Shown: positions 8,887-16,699, counted from the first letter of the stretch. The stretch: 64,000 bases of DNA from JACDBZ01 sp036262075 (GCA_036262075.1 DATAJO010000003.1:1-64000), one strand, 5' to 3'. Notes: a model not told the origin generated them from the letters alone. Numbers and translations are program-made.

Positions 8887-9012
8887 CTACTTGAGGCGCG
8901 GGAAGTCGCCGCCCCCCGAGGCCGCCATCACGGTCGAGACGAGGCTGAGGATGCTCAGCGCCGCCGCCGAGCCGGCGACCATCAGGGTCCGGACGAATCG
9001 GTGCATGCGCAT
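8887..9012 (-). CDS. 41-residue secreted peptide, candidate signalling peptide precursor
   Basis: A small gene with nearly perfect G/C third positions. The product has a basic N-terminus (MRMHRFVR), a hydrophobic core of about 20 residues, and a signal-peptidase I site of VMA|AS type. This leaves an 11-residue mature peptide, ASGGGDFPRLK. The ATG at 9012 has an AGGAG Shine-Dalgarno 8-9 nt upstream. A -35/-10 pair (TTGACC, 17 nt, TACCCC) lies at 9130-9158 on this strand. It is divergent from the XRE-TPR regulator, the layout of RRNPP peptide/receptor pairs. The function is inferred; it could also be an unrelated small secreted protein. Confidence 0.7.
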   Translation of the reverse strand: MRMHRFVRTLMVAGSAAALSILSLVSTVMAASGGGDFPRLK

Positions 9013-9068
9013 CGGTCCTGCTCCTGTTTCTGTCGGCCGCCGAGGCAGGTGGCGACCGCTCTGACAGC

Positions 9069-9109
9069 ACCGTCGCGCCGATGGGGCCACTGGACAATGG
9101 CCCGACGGT
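9069..9109 (-). other. Structured 5' leader hairpin of the secreted peptide gene
   Basis: In the predicted leader, ACCGTCG pairs with CGACGGT (9103-9109 with 9069-9075), and inside it GGGCCA pairs with TGGCCC. This gives a two-tier stem about 57 nt before the peptide start. A role in expression control is possible but unproven. Confidence 0.4.
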
Positions 9110-9129
9110 CCCCGTGCGTGCGCGCAGCG

Positions 9130-9158
9130 GGGGTACTTTCGGTTGCCAGCACGGTCAA
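9130..9158 (-). promoter_or_regulatory. Promoter of the secreted peptide gene
   Basis: On the minus strand, TTGACC (9153-9158) and TACCCC (9130-9135) are separated by exactly 17 nt, a good sigma-70-type promoter. It predicts a leader of about 110 nt. Confidence 0.6.
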
Positions 9159-9168
9159 GTGACGCTTG
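9156..9168. promoter_or_regulatory. Candidate operator between the peptide and XRE-TPR genes
   Basis: The inverted repeat CAAG-n5-CTTG overlaps the -35 of the peptide promoter and lies in the -35 region of the divergent regulator gene, so one bound HTH protein could control both. The half-sites are short; confidence is low. Confidence 0.35.
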
Positions 9169-9179
9169 CTCCGGGGGTG

Positions 9180-9185
9180 TAGACT
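9180..9185 (+). promoter_or_regulatory. -10 box of the XRE-TPR gene
   Basis: TAGACT lies 6 nt before the ATG at 9192, a leaderless-type start. Confidence 0.55.
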
Positions 9186-9191
9186 CCCGCC

Positions 9192-10490
9192 ATGCCCCGG
9201 ACGAGAACGAGCGCCCGCGCCGCCGAGAAGGATCGCGAGCTCGCACACCGCATCGGCGAGCGCATTCGTGAGGCTCGCCATCGTGCCGGCCTGACCCAGC
9301 AGCAGCTGGCCGGCGACCGCTACACGAAGGCATACGTCAGCGCGCTGGAGACCGGGATCGCACGGCCCTCGATGGTCGCCCTGCGCTATCTCTCGGAGCG
9401 CCTCGGTCTGCCGGCGAGCCACTTCATCGACGAGGCCCACCCGGCCTGGACGCGGCTCGAGGTCGACATGCGCCTCGCCGCCGGCGAGTGGGAGGCGGCG
9501 GCCGACGGCTATCGGACGCTGCTCGAGGACACCCACGACGACGCCACCCGTGCGGACCTGCTGCGCGGGCTGGCCGAGGCCTCCGCGCGGATGGACAGGG
9601 GCAAGGAGACGATCGCCGCGGCATCCGAGGCGGCGCGCATCTACGCCGAGGCCGGCCGTGAGGCCGATGCGGCCCTGGCGCGCTACTGGCTGGCGTACGG
9701 CCTCTACCAGTCCGACAACGAGCCCGATGCGCGCAGCCTGCTCATGGCCCTCCTCGAGCAGGTTCGCAATGGCCTCGCGGTCGAGCCCGATTTCGAGATG
9801 CGGCTCCTCACCTCGCTCGCCGCGGTCGAGTCACACACCGGCCAGCCGGCCCGCGCGCTGAGCTACCTCGAGGAGGCGCGCGGCCTCGCCGCCGACCTCG
9901 ACGATCGGCGGCGGGCGGCGTTCCTGTTCAACCTCGCCATCGGCTACCGCGAGGTGGGGGACTTCGAGGCCGCCATCCGCGCCGGCACACAGGGCATGGC
10001 CCTCTACCGCGCCGCGGGCGCGATCTTCGAGTCGGCGCGGATCGAGAACGACCTCGCCCTGGCCTACCTGGCCACCGGCCAGGTCGAGAGGGCGCGCGAG
10101 CTCGCCGCCGATGCCCGCGACCAGATCGAGGCCACCGGCGACGAGCGCTGGATGGCGGCCGTGCTCGACACCCAGGCCCAGGTCGCGCTGGCGGACGGCG
10201 ATCCGGCGCGTGCCATGGAGCTCGCCGAGTCGGCCCGAACCGCCGCCGAGCGCAGCGGGAACGCGTACGTCGCGCTGGTGGCGATGATCACCGAGGCCCG
10301 GGCGCTACGCGCCTTCGGCCGTCTCGACGAGGCCGATGCCCGCTTCGGCGACGCCGCCCGAACGGCCCGCGAGAGCAAGGTCCCGAACCGGCTGCGCGAG
10401 GTCCTGCGCGAGTGGGCCGACCTGCGCGCCGAGCGTGGCGACCACCGCGGCGCGTACGAGCTCACCAGCGAGGCGCTCCAAGTCAATTGA
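9192..10490 (+). CDS. XRE-family transcription regulator with TPR domain
   Basis: The 432-residue cytosolic protein has an N-terminal helix-turn-helix of the Cro/CI (HTH_3) type at about residues 18-75 (RIREARHRAGLTQQQLA, then YVSALETGIARPS). About 340 residues of helical TPR-like repeats follow, with typical A-x-x-Y/L-x-x-G patterns. This is the architecture and size of peptide-sensing RRNPP receptors such as NprR (about 420 residues), but it is also common in regulators with no known peptide. A divergently transcribed 41-residue secreted peptide lies 180 nt away. A strong hairpin follows the stop. Confidence 0.88.
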   Translation: MPRTRTSARAAEKDRELAHRIGERIREARHRAGLTQQQLAGDRYTKAYVSALETGIARPSMVALRYLSERLGLPASHFIDEAHPAWTRLEVDMRLAAGEWEAAADGYRTLLEDTHDDATRADLLRGLAEASARMDRGKETIAAASEAARIYAEAGREADAALARYWLAYGLYQSDNEPDARSLLMALLEQVRNGLAVEPDFEMRLLTSLAAVESHTGQPARALSYLEEARGLAADLDDRRRAAFLFNLAIGYREVGDFEAAIRAGTQGMALYRAAGAIFESARIENDLALAYLATGQVERARELAADARDQIEATGDERWMAAVLDTQAQVALADGDPARAMELAESARTAAERSGNAYVALVAMITEARALRAFGRLDEADARFGDAARTARESKVPNRLREVLREWADLRAERGDHRGAYELTSEALQVN

Positions 10491-10548
10491 GTGTTGACAG
10501 GTGCGGTACATTCGTGCCGACGAGTCGGATGGGCACGCCGACTTGCCC

Positions 10549-10585
10549 AATGGGATCGGAGATGGGGCACGTCTCCGATCCCATT
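10549..10585. terminator. Bidirectional terminator-like hairpin
   Basis: A perfect 14-bp inverted repeat (10549-10562 with 10572-10585) with a 9-nt loop sits between two convergent genes, 58 nt after the XRE-TPR stop and 17 nt before the end of the next gene. ATTTCC follows on the plus strand. A weaker alternative stem TGGGCA/TGCCCA (10530-10549) overlaps its left arm. Confidence 0.7.
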
Positions 10586-10602
10586 TCCGTTCCCCGGAGC
10601 GT

Positions 10603-11190
10603 TCAGGAGCTCGCCGGCGCCTCGGGCAGCAGCTCGAACGCGCCCTCGGCCAGCGGCGCGCCGTCCGGGTCGTCGCGGATTCGCATGACGTAGGTTCCCG
10701 GCCCGAACGCGCTCAGCAGGTTCTCCGCCGGCACGGTGAAGGCGATCGCGAGCCGGTCGGCCGGAACGGCCTGCTCGCCCTCGGCCGCGGCCTGGACGAT
10801 CGTGGCATCGCCGCCCGCGATGCGCTCGACCTCGACGTAGACGACGTCCGGCCGTCCGGCATCGGGCGCGACGGAGTAGGCGAACGTGTCGCCGACCACG
10901 AACCGCTCGGTGCGGGCCGTGTCCGGGACCTGGCTCGTGGCCGGGTCGAGGGTCGTGCCGAAGGCGATCGGCGCGGGCCCACCCGGCGTGGCGCTCGGTG
11001 AGGGGAGGATCGCCGCCCCGTCGGCGTTGCCGCCGAGGAGCCGCACCGCAAGGGCGATGAGGCCGATGACGCCGATGGCGGCCAGCCAGCCGGCGATGCG
11101 CAGACCCCGCGGCGAGAGCGACGGCCACCCCCCGCTTCCGGGTCGGACCGCCATGCTCCGCGTGCGGAGGCGTCGGAACCGGCCGCGCAT
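10603..11190 (-). CDS. Membrane-anchored protein of unknown function
   Basis: The 195-residue product has an arginine-rich N-terminus, one transmembrane helix at about residues 32-54, a short Pro/Ser-rich linker, and an extracytoplasmic domain of about 120 residues rich in beta-strand patterns (VVYVEVERI, YVMRIRDDPDG). I do not recognise the family. ATG 11154 is a possible shorter start. Just upstream an 11-codon leaderless-type ORF (11194-11229) ends 3 nt before this ATG, so translation may be coupled. It is divergent from the DUF3090 gene. Confidence 0.75.
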   Translation of the reverse strand: MRGRFRRLRTRSMAVRPGSGGWPSLSPRGLRIAGWLAAIGVIGLIALAVRLLGGNADGAAILPSPSATPGGPAPIAFGTTLDPATSQVPDTARTERFVVGDTFAYSVAPDAGRPDVVYVEVERIAGGDATIVQAAAEGEQAVPADRLAIAFTVPAENLLSAFGPGTYVMRIRDDPDGAPLAEGAFELLPEAPASS

Positions 11191-11193
11191 CGG

Positions 11194-11229
11194 TCAGCGC
11201 TCGGGGTCGGCGTCGGTGCTCAGGTGCAC
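11194..11229 (-). CDS. Possible 11-codon upstream ORF (uORF)
   Basis: A GTG at 11229 lies 6 nt after a TAGAGT box (11236-11241, minus strand), exactly the spacing used by leaderless genes here. The frame encodes 11 residues (VHLSTDADPER) and stops 3 nt before the ATG of the membrane protein at 11190. It may be a leader peptide feeding ribosomes into that gene. The evidence is positional only. Confidence 0.35.
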   Translation of the reverse strand: MHLSTDADPER

Positions 11230-11256
11230 CGCCAGACTCTAGCCCGTCGCGACCGG

Positions 11257-11262
11257 TAGGAT
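11257..11262 (+). promoter_or_regulatory. -10 box of the DUF3090 gene
   Basis: TAGGAT ends 7 nt before the ATG at 11270 and contains the start of an alternative ATG (11261). It therefore argues for 11270 as the true start. Confidence 0.55.
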
Positions 11263-11269
11263 GGGCCGT

Positions 11270-11794
11270 ATGACGCGACGCTTCTTCATCTTCGATGGTC
11301 CGGACCGCTTCGTCCCGGGTGCGGTGGGCGAGCCCGGCGACCGATCGTTCTACCTCCAGGCGCGGAAGGGCGACGCGGTCGTGAGCGTCGGGCTCGAGAA
11401 GACGCAGGTCGCAGCGCTCGCCACGCGCCTCGAGGACCTGCTCGATGCCGTCGACGCCCCGGCCGAGACGGCGGCCGGCGAGCTCGGCCTCGAGGAGCCG
11501 ATCGTCGAGCTGTTCCGCGTCGGCGCCATGGCCCTCGCCTGGGACCCGGAGACGGAGGCGATCGTCATCGAGGCCCAGACGCCGACCGAGGACGGCGAGT
11601 ACGTCGAGCTGCCCGACGACGCCGAAGAGGGCCCGGACCTCCTCCGCGTCCGGATCGACGCCAACCAGGCGCGCTCGTTCGTGCGCCAGGCCGAGGCGCT
11701 CGTCGCGGCCGGACGGCCGGCATGCCCGTTCTGCGGCCAGCCGCTCGATCCGGGCGGCCACTTCTGCCCGCGCGGCAACGGCCACCTGAACTGA
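11270..11794 (+). CDS. DUF3090-family protein with C-terminal zinc ribbon
   Basis: The 174-residue cytosolic protein matches the DUF3090/TIGR03847 family best known from Actinobacteria: an RFFIFDGPDRF opening, an alpha/beta body and a C-terminal Cys cluster (CPFCGQPLDPGGHFCPRGNGH) that should bind zinc. The biochemical role is unknown. In Actinobacteria the family tends to sit beside a phosphoglycerate-mutase-like phosphatase; here the next gene, 3 nt later, is a tyrosine/dual-specificity phosphatase, so a phosphatase partner seems to be conserved in type. The start follows the TAGGAT box. Confidence 0.85.
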   Translation: MTRRFFIFDGPDRFVPGAVGEPGDRSFYLQARKGDAVVSVGLEKTQVAALATRLEDLLDAVDAPAETAAGELGLEEPIVELFRVGAMALAWDPETEAIVIEAQTPTEDGEYVELPDDAEEGPDLLRVRIDANQARSFVRQAEALVAAGRPACPFCGQPLDPGGHFCPRGNGHLN

Positions 11795-11797
11795 CCG

Positions 11798-12367
11798 GTG
11801 GCCGAGCTCGGGCTCGACCCCGACCTGGCGATCGACTGGATCGGCGCCGATGCGCTGCGCGATGACCGGCCCGGCCGCCTGGGCCTGACGTTCCTGCCCG
11901 GCAAGCGCGGCGCGTCGCTGCGCTACCCGGGCCGGGTCTATCGCCGCGAGCTGGCGCGGGACATCGATACGCTGCGCGCGGCCGGCGTGCGACGGCTCGT
12001 GCTCCTCGTCACCGACGACGAGCTCGCGCGCTGGGGTGACCCGGACATCGTGGCCCGGGCGGGCGGGGCAGGGCTCGCCGTCGACCGCTTCCCGATGCCG
12101 GACGGGTCGCCACCGGCCTCGATCGTCGAGGCCGAGACGATCCTCGGCGCGGTCGATGCGGCGCGTGCCGATGGCGACGTGGCCGTGGCCTGCATGGGCG
12201 GGGTCGGCCGGACCGGGACGATCGCCGCCTGCGCGCTCGTCGCCGCCGGTTGGGACCCCGACGAGGCCGTCGCCGAGGTTCGCCAGGTCCGGCATCCGAC
12301 GGCCGTCGAGACCGACGCCCAGCTCGCCTTCGTCCGGGCCTACGCCGCGCACCTGCGCGCCGGCTGA
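11798..12367 (+). CDS. Protein-tyrosine/dual-specificity phosphatase-like protein
   Basis: The 189-residue protein carries the cysteine-phosphatase P-loop C-x5-R: Cys132 to Arg138 in CMGGVGRTG. The region before it (RRLVLLVTDDEL) and a possible general acid in FPMPDGSPP fit the CDKN3-like/dual-specificity group. It is expected to remove phosphate from Tyr/Ser/Thr or a small molecule. The GTG start is 3 nt after the DUF3090 stop, so the two are one transcription unit. Confidence 0.85.
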   Translation: MAELGLDPDLAIDWIGADALRDDRPGRLGLTFLPGKRGASLRYPGRVYRRELARDIDTLRAAGVRRLVLLVTDDELARWGDPDIVARAGGAGLAVDRFPMPDGSPPASIVEAETILGAVDAARADGDVAVACMGGVGRTGTIAACALVAAGWDPDEAVAEVRQVRHPTAVETDAQLAFVRAYAAHLRAG

Positions 12368-12410
12368 CGTCCTGGGCCGAAAGTACCCGACTGCCGGGGA
12401 CCTGCGCCGC

Positions 12411-12416
12411 TACGCT
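12411..12416 (+). promoter_or_regulatory. -10 box of the zinc-ribbon/septum-formation-like gene
   Basis: TACGCT lies 7 nt before GTG 12424, a leaderless-type start. Confidence 0.5.
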
Positions 12417-12423
12417 GCTGCGC

Positions 12424-13086
12424 GTGAACGAGCGATGGGTCTGCAAGCGCTGCTTCGCGGACAACGATGCGACGACCGGCGCGTGCGCGCGCTGCGGACT
12501 GATGCGTGGCGCGGAATCCTCCGAGGCCGATCGTGCGGCATGGGCCGCGCAGGCCGGCGCGCCGGCCGCCGCGCCCGCGCCGGGCTGGCAGAAATGGGTC
12601 CGATTCTGGTGGATTCCGGCGCTGGCGATCGTCCTTGCGGTCGGGTACTTCACCACCGCCCGGCGGGGCGACGACGGATCGGTGACCGGCGGCGGGCAGC
12701 TGTCGGCCGGCGATCTCCGTGCCGGCGACTGCTTCGACTTCCGCACCGAGGACGAGGAGGCGGAGGAGATCTCCGACGTCCATGCCGTCCCGTGCACCGA
12801 GGCGCACGATTTCGAGGTCTATCTCGTCGCCGACTATGCGGGGACCGCGTATCCGGCCCAGGCGGAGTGGCAGTCGGTCTACATCGAGCACTGCGTCGGC
12901 GCCTTCGACAGCTACGTCGGCGCGCCATACGAGTCCTCGGCGATCTACGCGTCGATGATGACCCCGACCTCCGAGGCGTGGAGCGACGGCGATCACGAAT
13001 TCGTGTGCTACCTGTACGAGCCGGCCGGGACGTCGGAGACCGAGGTCCTCCGCCTCAGCGAGTCGCTGCGGGGCGCTGCCCGCTAG
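12424..13086 (+). CDS. Zinc-ribbon membrane protein with septum-formation-type extracellular domain
   Basis: The 220-residue protein has three parts. Residues 5-30 form a RanBP2-like zinc ribbon (WVCKRC...ACARCG). After a short Ala/Pro linker comes a Trp-rich transmembrane helix (about 58-80). The outer domain (about 95-200) has the GDCF, VPCTEAHDFEVY and C-V-G-A-F pattern of the Septum_form (DUF4190-neighbour) family of actinobacterial envelope proteins, with paired cysteines that may form disulfides. A role at the envelope is inferred from the family only. Its TAG shares CTAG with the convergent nuclease/helicase stop. Confidence 0.75.
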   Translation: MNERWVCKRCFADNDATTGACARCGLMRGAESSEADRAAWAAQAGAPAAAPAPGWQKWVRFWWIPALAIVLAVGYFTTARRGDDGSVTGGGQLSAGDLRAGDCFDFRTEDEEAEEISDVHAVPCTEAHDFEVYLVADYAGTAYPAQAEWQSVYIEHCVGAFDSYVGAPYESSAIYASMMTPTSEAWSDGDHEFVCYLYEPAGTSETEVLRLSESLRGAAR

Positions 13087-16000
13087 GTCGCCGTCGGGGT
13101 CGCCTCCTGCGGCGTGGCGGGCCGGTCCATCGCCTGCTCGACGAACAGGCACAGCGCGTTCGCCAGCCGCATCTGCTCGGGGGTCCGGGCGCGGACGCGG
13201 AGCAGCGCCGGCTCGGCCACCACGATGGCGACGGCTCGCGCCCGAGAGGTGGCCACGTTCAACCGATTGCGCGAGTAGAGGAAGCTCATGCCGCGCGGCG
13301 CGTCCTCGGGTGAGCTGCTCGTCATCGAGTAGACGCTGATCGGCGCTTCCTGGCCCTGGAACTTGTCGACCGTCCCGACCCGGGCCTCGGGCGGCAGCAG
13401 GCCGGCGATCTGCGCCACCTGGGCGTTGTACGGCGCCACGACGAGCACGTGGCGGTAGGTGAGTGGGTGCTCGTCACCGTGGCGGTCCACCCACGTCGAG
13501 CCGCTCTCGACGAGCGCCCGGACGAGCCCGGCGACCTGGAGCGCCTCGGAGCGCGACACGCTGTCGGCGCCGACATGATCGGCCGGCAGGTAGCGCAGGC
13601 CGCTGCCGCGCATCGGCCGCGGGCCGTGGATCTCCTGCCGCTCGAGGCTCGGCTGGGAGACGAGCTTGCCGTCGTAGAAGGCCTCGGACGTGAAGCGCGC
13701 CACGTCGGGATGGAGCCGATAGGTGTGCTCCAGGAACAGGCCGAGGTCGGGCGGGATCGTCGCCGCGCCCTCGAGCATATGGGCCAGGGCCGAGCGATCG
13801 GCGCCCGGCGGATGCGAGCCCTGGAGCGGCTGGTCGAGCTGCTGCGGGTCGCCGAGGAGGACGATCGACTTCGCCGCACCGGCCATGGCGAGCACGTTGG
13901 CCAGCGCCACCTGCCCGGCCTCGTCGACGAACAGGACGTCGAGCAGGCCCTCGCTCTTGTCCGACGCCCACAGCCACGACGTCCCGCCCACGACGTCGAA
14001 CGTGTCGTTCGCCAGCCCGTCGCGCACCTCGTCGTTCGACGTGGTCACCGTGACACCGGCCAGGCCGCAGCCCTGTTCCGGCTTGCTCACGCGCTGCGCG
14101 ATCCGCACCGCGACGCCCTCCTCCACGGCCGCGGCGAGGACCGCGCCGATGAAGTTGCCGATGACCTTGTGGCTGTTGGCCGTGATCCCGACCTTCCGGC
14201 CGGCGGCGACGAGCGACAGGATCATCCGCGCCCCGGTGTACGTCTTGCCCGATCCGGGTGGCCCCTGGATGGCGAGGGCGCCGTGGTCGAGCGCCACGGC
14301 CAGCCGTCGCGCGGCGTCGAGCTCCCGCTCGCCCGGCCGGCAGAGCGCCTCGCCGGGAGGTTGTCCGGCCCGTGGCGCGTGGCGGAGGAGGATGTCGCGC
14401 GCGGCACGCCACGGCCCGTCGGCGTCGATGCCGTGCTCGGCGACCCACTCGCCGAGGCGGAGGAGCGCGGCCCGATGCTCGGGATCGTTGAACAGGTCGA
14501 GCGGCACGAGCCCGGCCGGATGGGCCGGCACCTCGGTGCCCATCCAGGCCAGGTCGATCGTCCCGTCGGCATCGTCGATGGCCACGACCTCGACCGGCAG
14601 CTTCCACGTCTTCCAGTCGGCGTCCGGAGCGGCCTGCCGTCGCGCCGGGTCGTAGAGGCCCTCCGACCCGAGGTCGAAGTCCTGGAGCGGGTAGCGGTAG
14701 CGCCAGGTCCAGCGCGGCTTGGAGCGCGGCGTCGGACGGAACGGCTCGCCGACCGGTCCGACGACCTCGAGCGGCCCGAGCGCGCCCTTGTCCATGGTCA
14801 GCTCGGCGGCGTCGAGGTCCATGCGGTGGAAGAACTCCCAGAACGTCGCCTTCTTCTCCCGCCGATGCCACGACAGCAGCTGGGCGAGAAGCCACCGCGC
14901 CTGCTGCTCCGGCGTGCGCTCGAGCGGGTCGACCGGCACGTCGGCCGTGAGCGCCGCGGCCACCTCGGCCACCCGCTGGTCGGCGGCCGCGGTGTCGACC
15001 GGCGCGTCGCCCGACACGGGTGTCGGTCGCGGGACCTCCTGGCCGGTCGCCCGCGCCAGGTCGCCGCGCAGCTCCTCGAGCCAGTCCCGCAGCGCCTTCG
15101 TGCTGACGACGTCGTCGCGGTTGTAGCCGGCGATCTCGTCGAGGATGGCCGATGCGGGGCGGTCGCCCTCCCCGAGCTCGAGCCACTCCTCGAAGGCCAC
15201 GATGCTCTCGCCGGCCTCCTTGAGCTCGACCTCGCGGCGGAAGCCGTAGAGCGGCTCCAGCTTCTTGATGGAATAGCTTTCGACCGATGCGCGCAGGCCC
15301 TGGCGCACGGCGCGGAACAGGTCGACCAGCACCCCGCCGCGCAGGAGCCGATCGACCTCGTCCTCCTTCGTGGCGTGGCGGCCCATCAGGCGCTTCAGGG
15401 CCGTCGGCTCGTAGCTGGCGTAGTGATAGACGTGCATGCCCGGGTAGCGCGCCAGCCGCTCGATGAGGAGCTCCATGAGCTGCTCGAAGGCCGCCTTCTC
15501 GCCGGCCAGGGTGATCTCGCCGCGGTGCTCGGGATCGAACGACCAGATCGGCGTGAACGTGTCCTCGGTGTCGAGCAGGCCGAAGAGGTAGTCGATTCCG
15601 TCGTCGAAGGCGTAGGGGTCGCCCTCGAGGTCGAGGAACAGGTCGCCCTCGTTCGGCTCGGGCAGCATGGCGAGCCCGCGCTCGCGCTCGATCGGCTCAC
15701 CGGGCTTCGGCAGCAGGAGCTCGTGGATCGGCTTCGGAAGGCGGCGGCCGGCGACCTGGATCCGGGCCTGCTCACGGATGCGCTCGACGCTCGCGGCGCT
15801 CGAGCCGTCGAGTGGGGGATCGAACGGCAGGGGCGCGTTGGCGAGCCGCACGACGGTGTCGATCTCGCGTGACGCCAGGGCCGTCCGTTGCCGGGCCGTG
15901 ATGCCGGCCACGAGCGAGAGGTGGTCGTCCGCGCGCCGCCGATCGCGGCAGACGGCGGCCCAGCGGCACACGTCGCAGTGCTCGACCGGCTCGGGATAGG

Positions 16001-16673
16001 TCGTCGACGGCGAGGCCGAACGCAGGCCGGCGGTCTCGGGATCGAGGACCGCGGCCTCGAAGCGCGCCTTCGCCGCGCGATAGTAGGCGAGGAAGTCGTC
16101 GACGCGCAGGTGCGCCGTCTCGCGCGTGCTGCCGCCCAGGACGACGTGCATCTCACGGGGTCGCACGCCCTGGATCCGCTCGAGCTGCTCGACGTACGAG
16201 CACATCTGGAGCACGGCGCCGGCCTTCACGTGGCGGGCGAGCTTCGTGTCGGCGACCTCGTAGTGGTACGGGCCCCACGCCGATGGCCGCTCCGGGTCGT
16301 CGACGCGGAGAAGGAAGTCGGCGTAGCCGAGCCAGTGGCCGTCGAAGAACGTGGCCTGGTAGACGACGTCGGCACCGGCGGCCATGGCGTCGAGCGTCGC
16401 CTGCGCCTGGCGCCGGATCCGCTCGCCGCGCTCGGTGTCGTCGTCGCGCTCGATCTCGACCACGCGACGGCCCGACGCGCGCAGCTCGTCCAGGTAGCGC
16501 GCCTCGTGGGCGAAGCCGCGCTTGCGAATGATCTCGAGCTCTCGATCGTTGTGCGCGGGGCGCTCCACCAGGCCCTGGAGCAGCGCCCGATCGAGCGCCG
16601 TGAGGTGCTCGCAGGCGAGGTAGCCGACGAGGTCGGTGGCGCTGAAGACCGGCTGACCGTCGATCAGCTGCAT
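13083..16673 (-). CDS. TM0106-type RecB-like nuclease fused to RNase H-like domain and SF1 helicase
   Basis: The 1196-residue DNA/RNA-processing enzyme combines three modules. Residues 1-260 form a RecB-like PD-(D/E)xK nuclease (YADFLLRV, then YEVADTKLA), framed by cysteines of a probable 4Fe-4S staple (ACEHL near the N-terminus, HCDVCRWAAVC at about 230). About 340-560 hold the RNase H-like domain of TM0106 proteins (DLFLDLEGDPYAFDDG). The C-terminal half is an Upf1/Dna2-like SF1 helicase: GPPGSGKT, FVDEAGQ, LLGDPQQL, and a late TSRARA motif. The start at ATG 16673 has a strong GGAAGGAG Shine-Dalgarno. It is likely involved in recombination, repair or replication-intermediate processing; no partner subunit is nearby. 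Confidence 0.9.
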   Translation of the reverse strand: MQLIDGQPVFSATDLVGYLACEHLTALDRALLQGLVERPAHNDRELEIIRKRGFAHEARYLDELRASGRRVVEIERDDDTERGERIRRQAQATLDAMAAGADVVYQATFFDGHWLGYADFLLRVDDPERPSAWGPYHYEVADTKLARHVKAGAVLQMCSYVEQLERIQGVRPREMHVVLGGSTRETAHLRVDDFLAYYRAAKARFEAAVLDPETAGLRSASPSTTYPEPVEHCDVCRWAAVCRDRRRADDHLSLVAGITARQRTALASREIDTVVRLANAPLPFDPPLDGSSAASVERIREQARIQVAGRRLPKPIHELLLPKPGEPIERERGLAMLPEPNEGDLFLDLEGDPYAFDDGIDYLFGLLDTEDTFTPIWSFDPEHRGEITLAGEKAAFEQLMELLIERLARYPGMHVYHYASYEPTALKRLMGRHATKEDEVDRLLRGGVLVDLFRAVRQGLRASVESYSIKKLEPLYGFRREVELKEAGESIVAFEEWLELGEGDRPASAILDEIAGYNRDDVVSTKALRDWLEELRGDLARATGQEVPRPTPVSGDAPVDTAAADQRVAEVAAALTADVPVDPLERTPEQQARWLLAQLLSWHRREKKATFWEFFHRMDLDAAELTMDKGALGPLEVVGPVGEPFRPTPRSKPRWTWRYRYPLQDFDLGSEGLYDPARRQAAPDADWKTWKLPVEVVAIDDADGTIDLAWMGTEVPAHPAGLVPLDLFNDPEHRAALLRLGEWVAEHGIDADGPWRAARDILLRHAPRAGQPPGEALCRPGERELDAARRLAVALDHGALAIQGPPGSGKTYTGARMILSLVAAGRKVGITANSHKVIGNFIGAVLAAAVEEGVAVRIAQRVSKPEQGCGLAGVTVTTSNDEVRDGLANDTFDVVGGTSWLWASDKSEGLLDVLFVDEAGQVALANVLAMAGAAKSIVLLGDPQQLDQPLQGSHPPGADRSALAHMLEGAATIPPDLGLFLEHTYRLHPDVARFTSEAFYDGKLVSQPSLERQEIHGPRPMRGSGLRYLPADHVGADSVSRSEALQVAGLVRALVESGSTWVDRHGDEHPLTYRHVLVVAPYNAQVAQIAGLLPPEARVGTVDKFQGQEAPISVYSMTSSSPEDAPRGMSFLYSRNRLNVATSRARAVAIVVAEPALLRVRARTPEQMRLANALCLFVEQAMDRPATPQEATPTAT

Positions 16674-16699
16674 CGGCTACTCCTTCCCCGCATGCCGCC

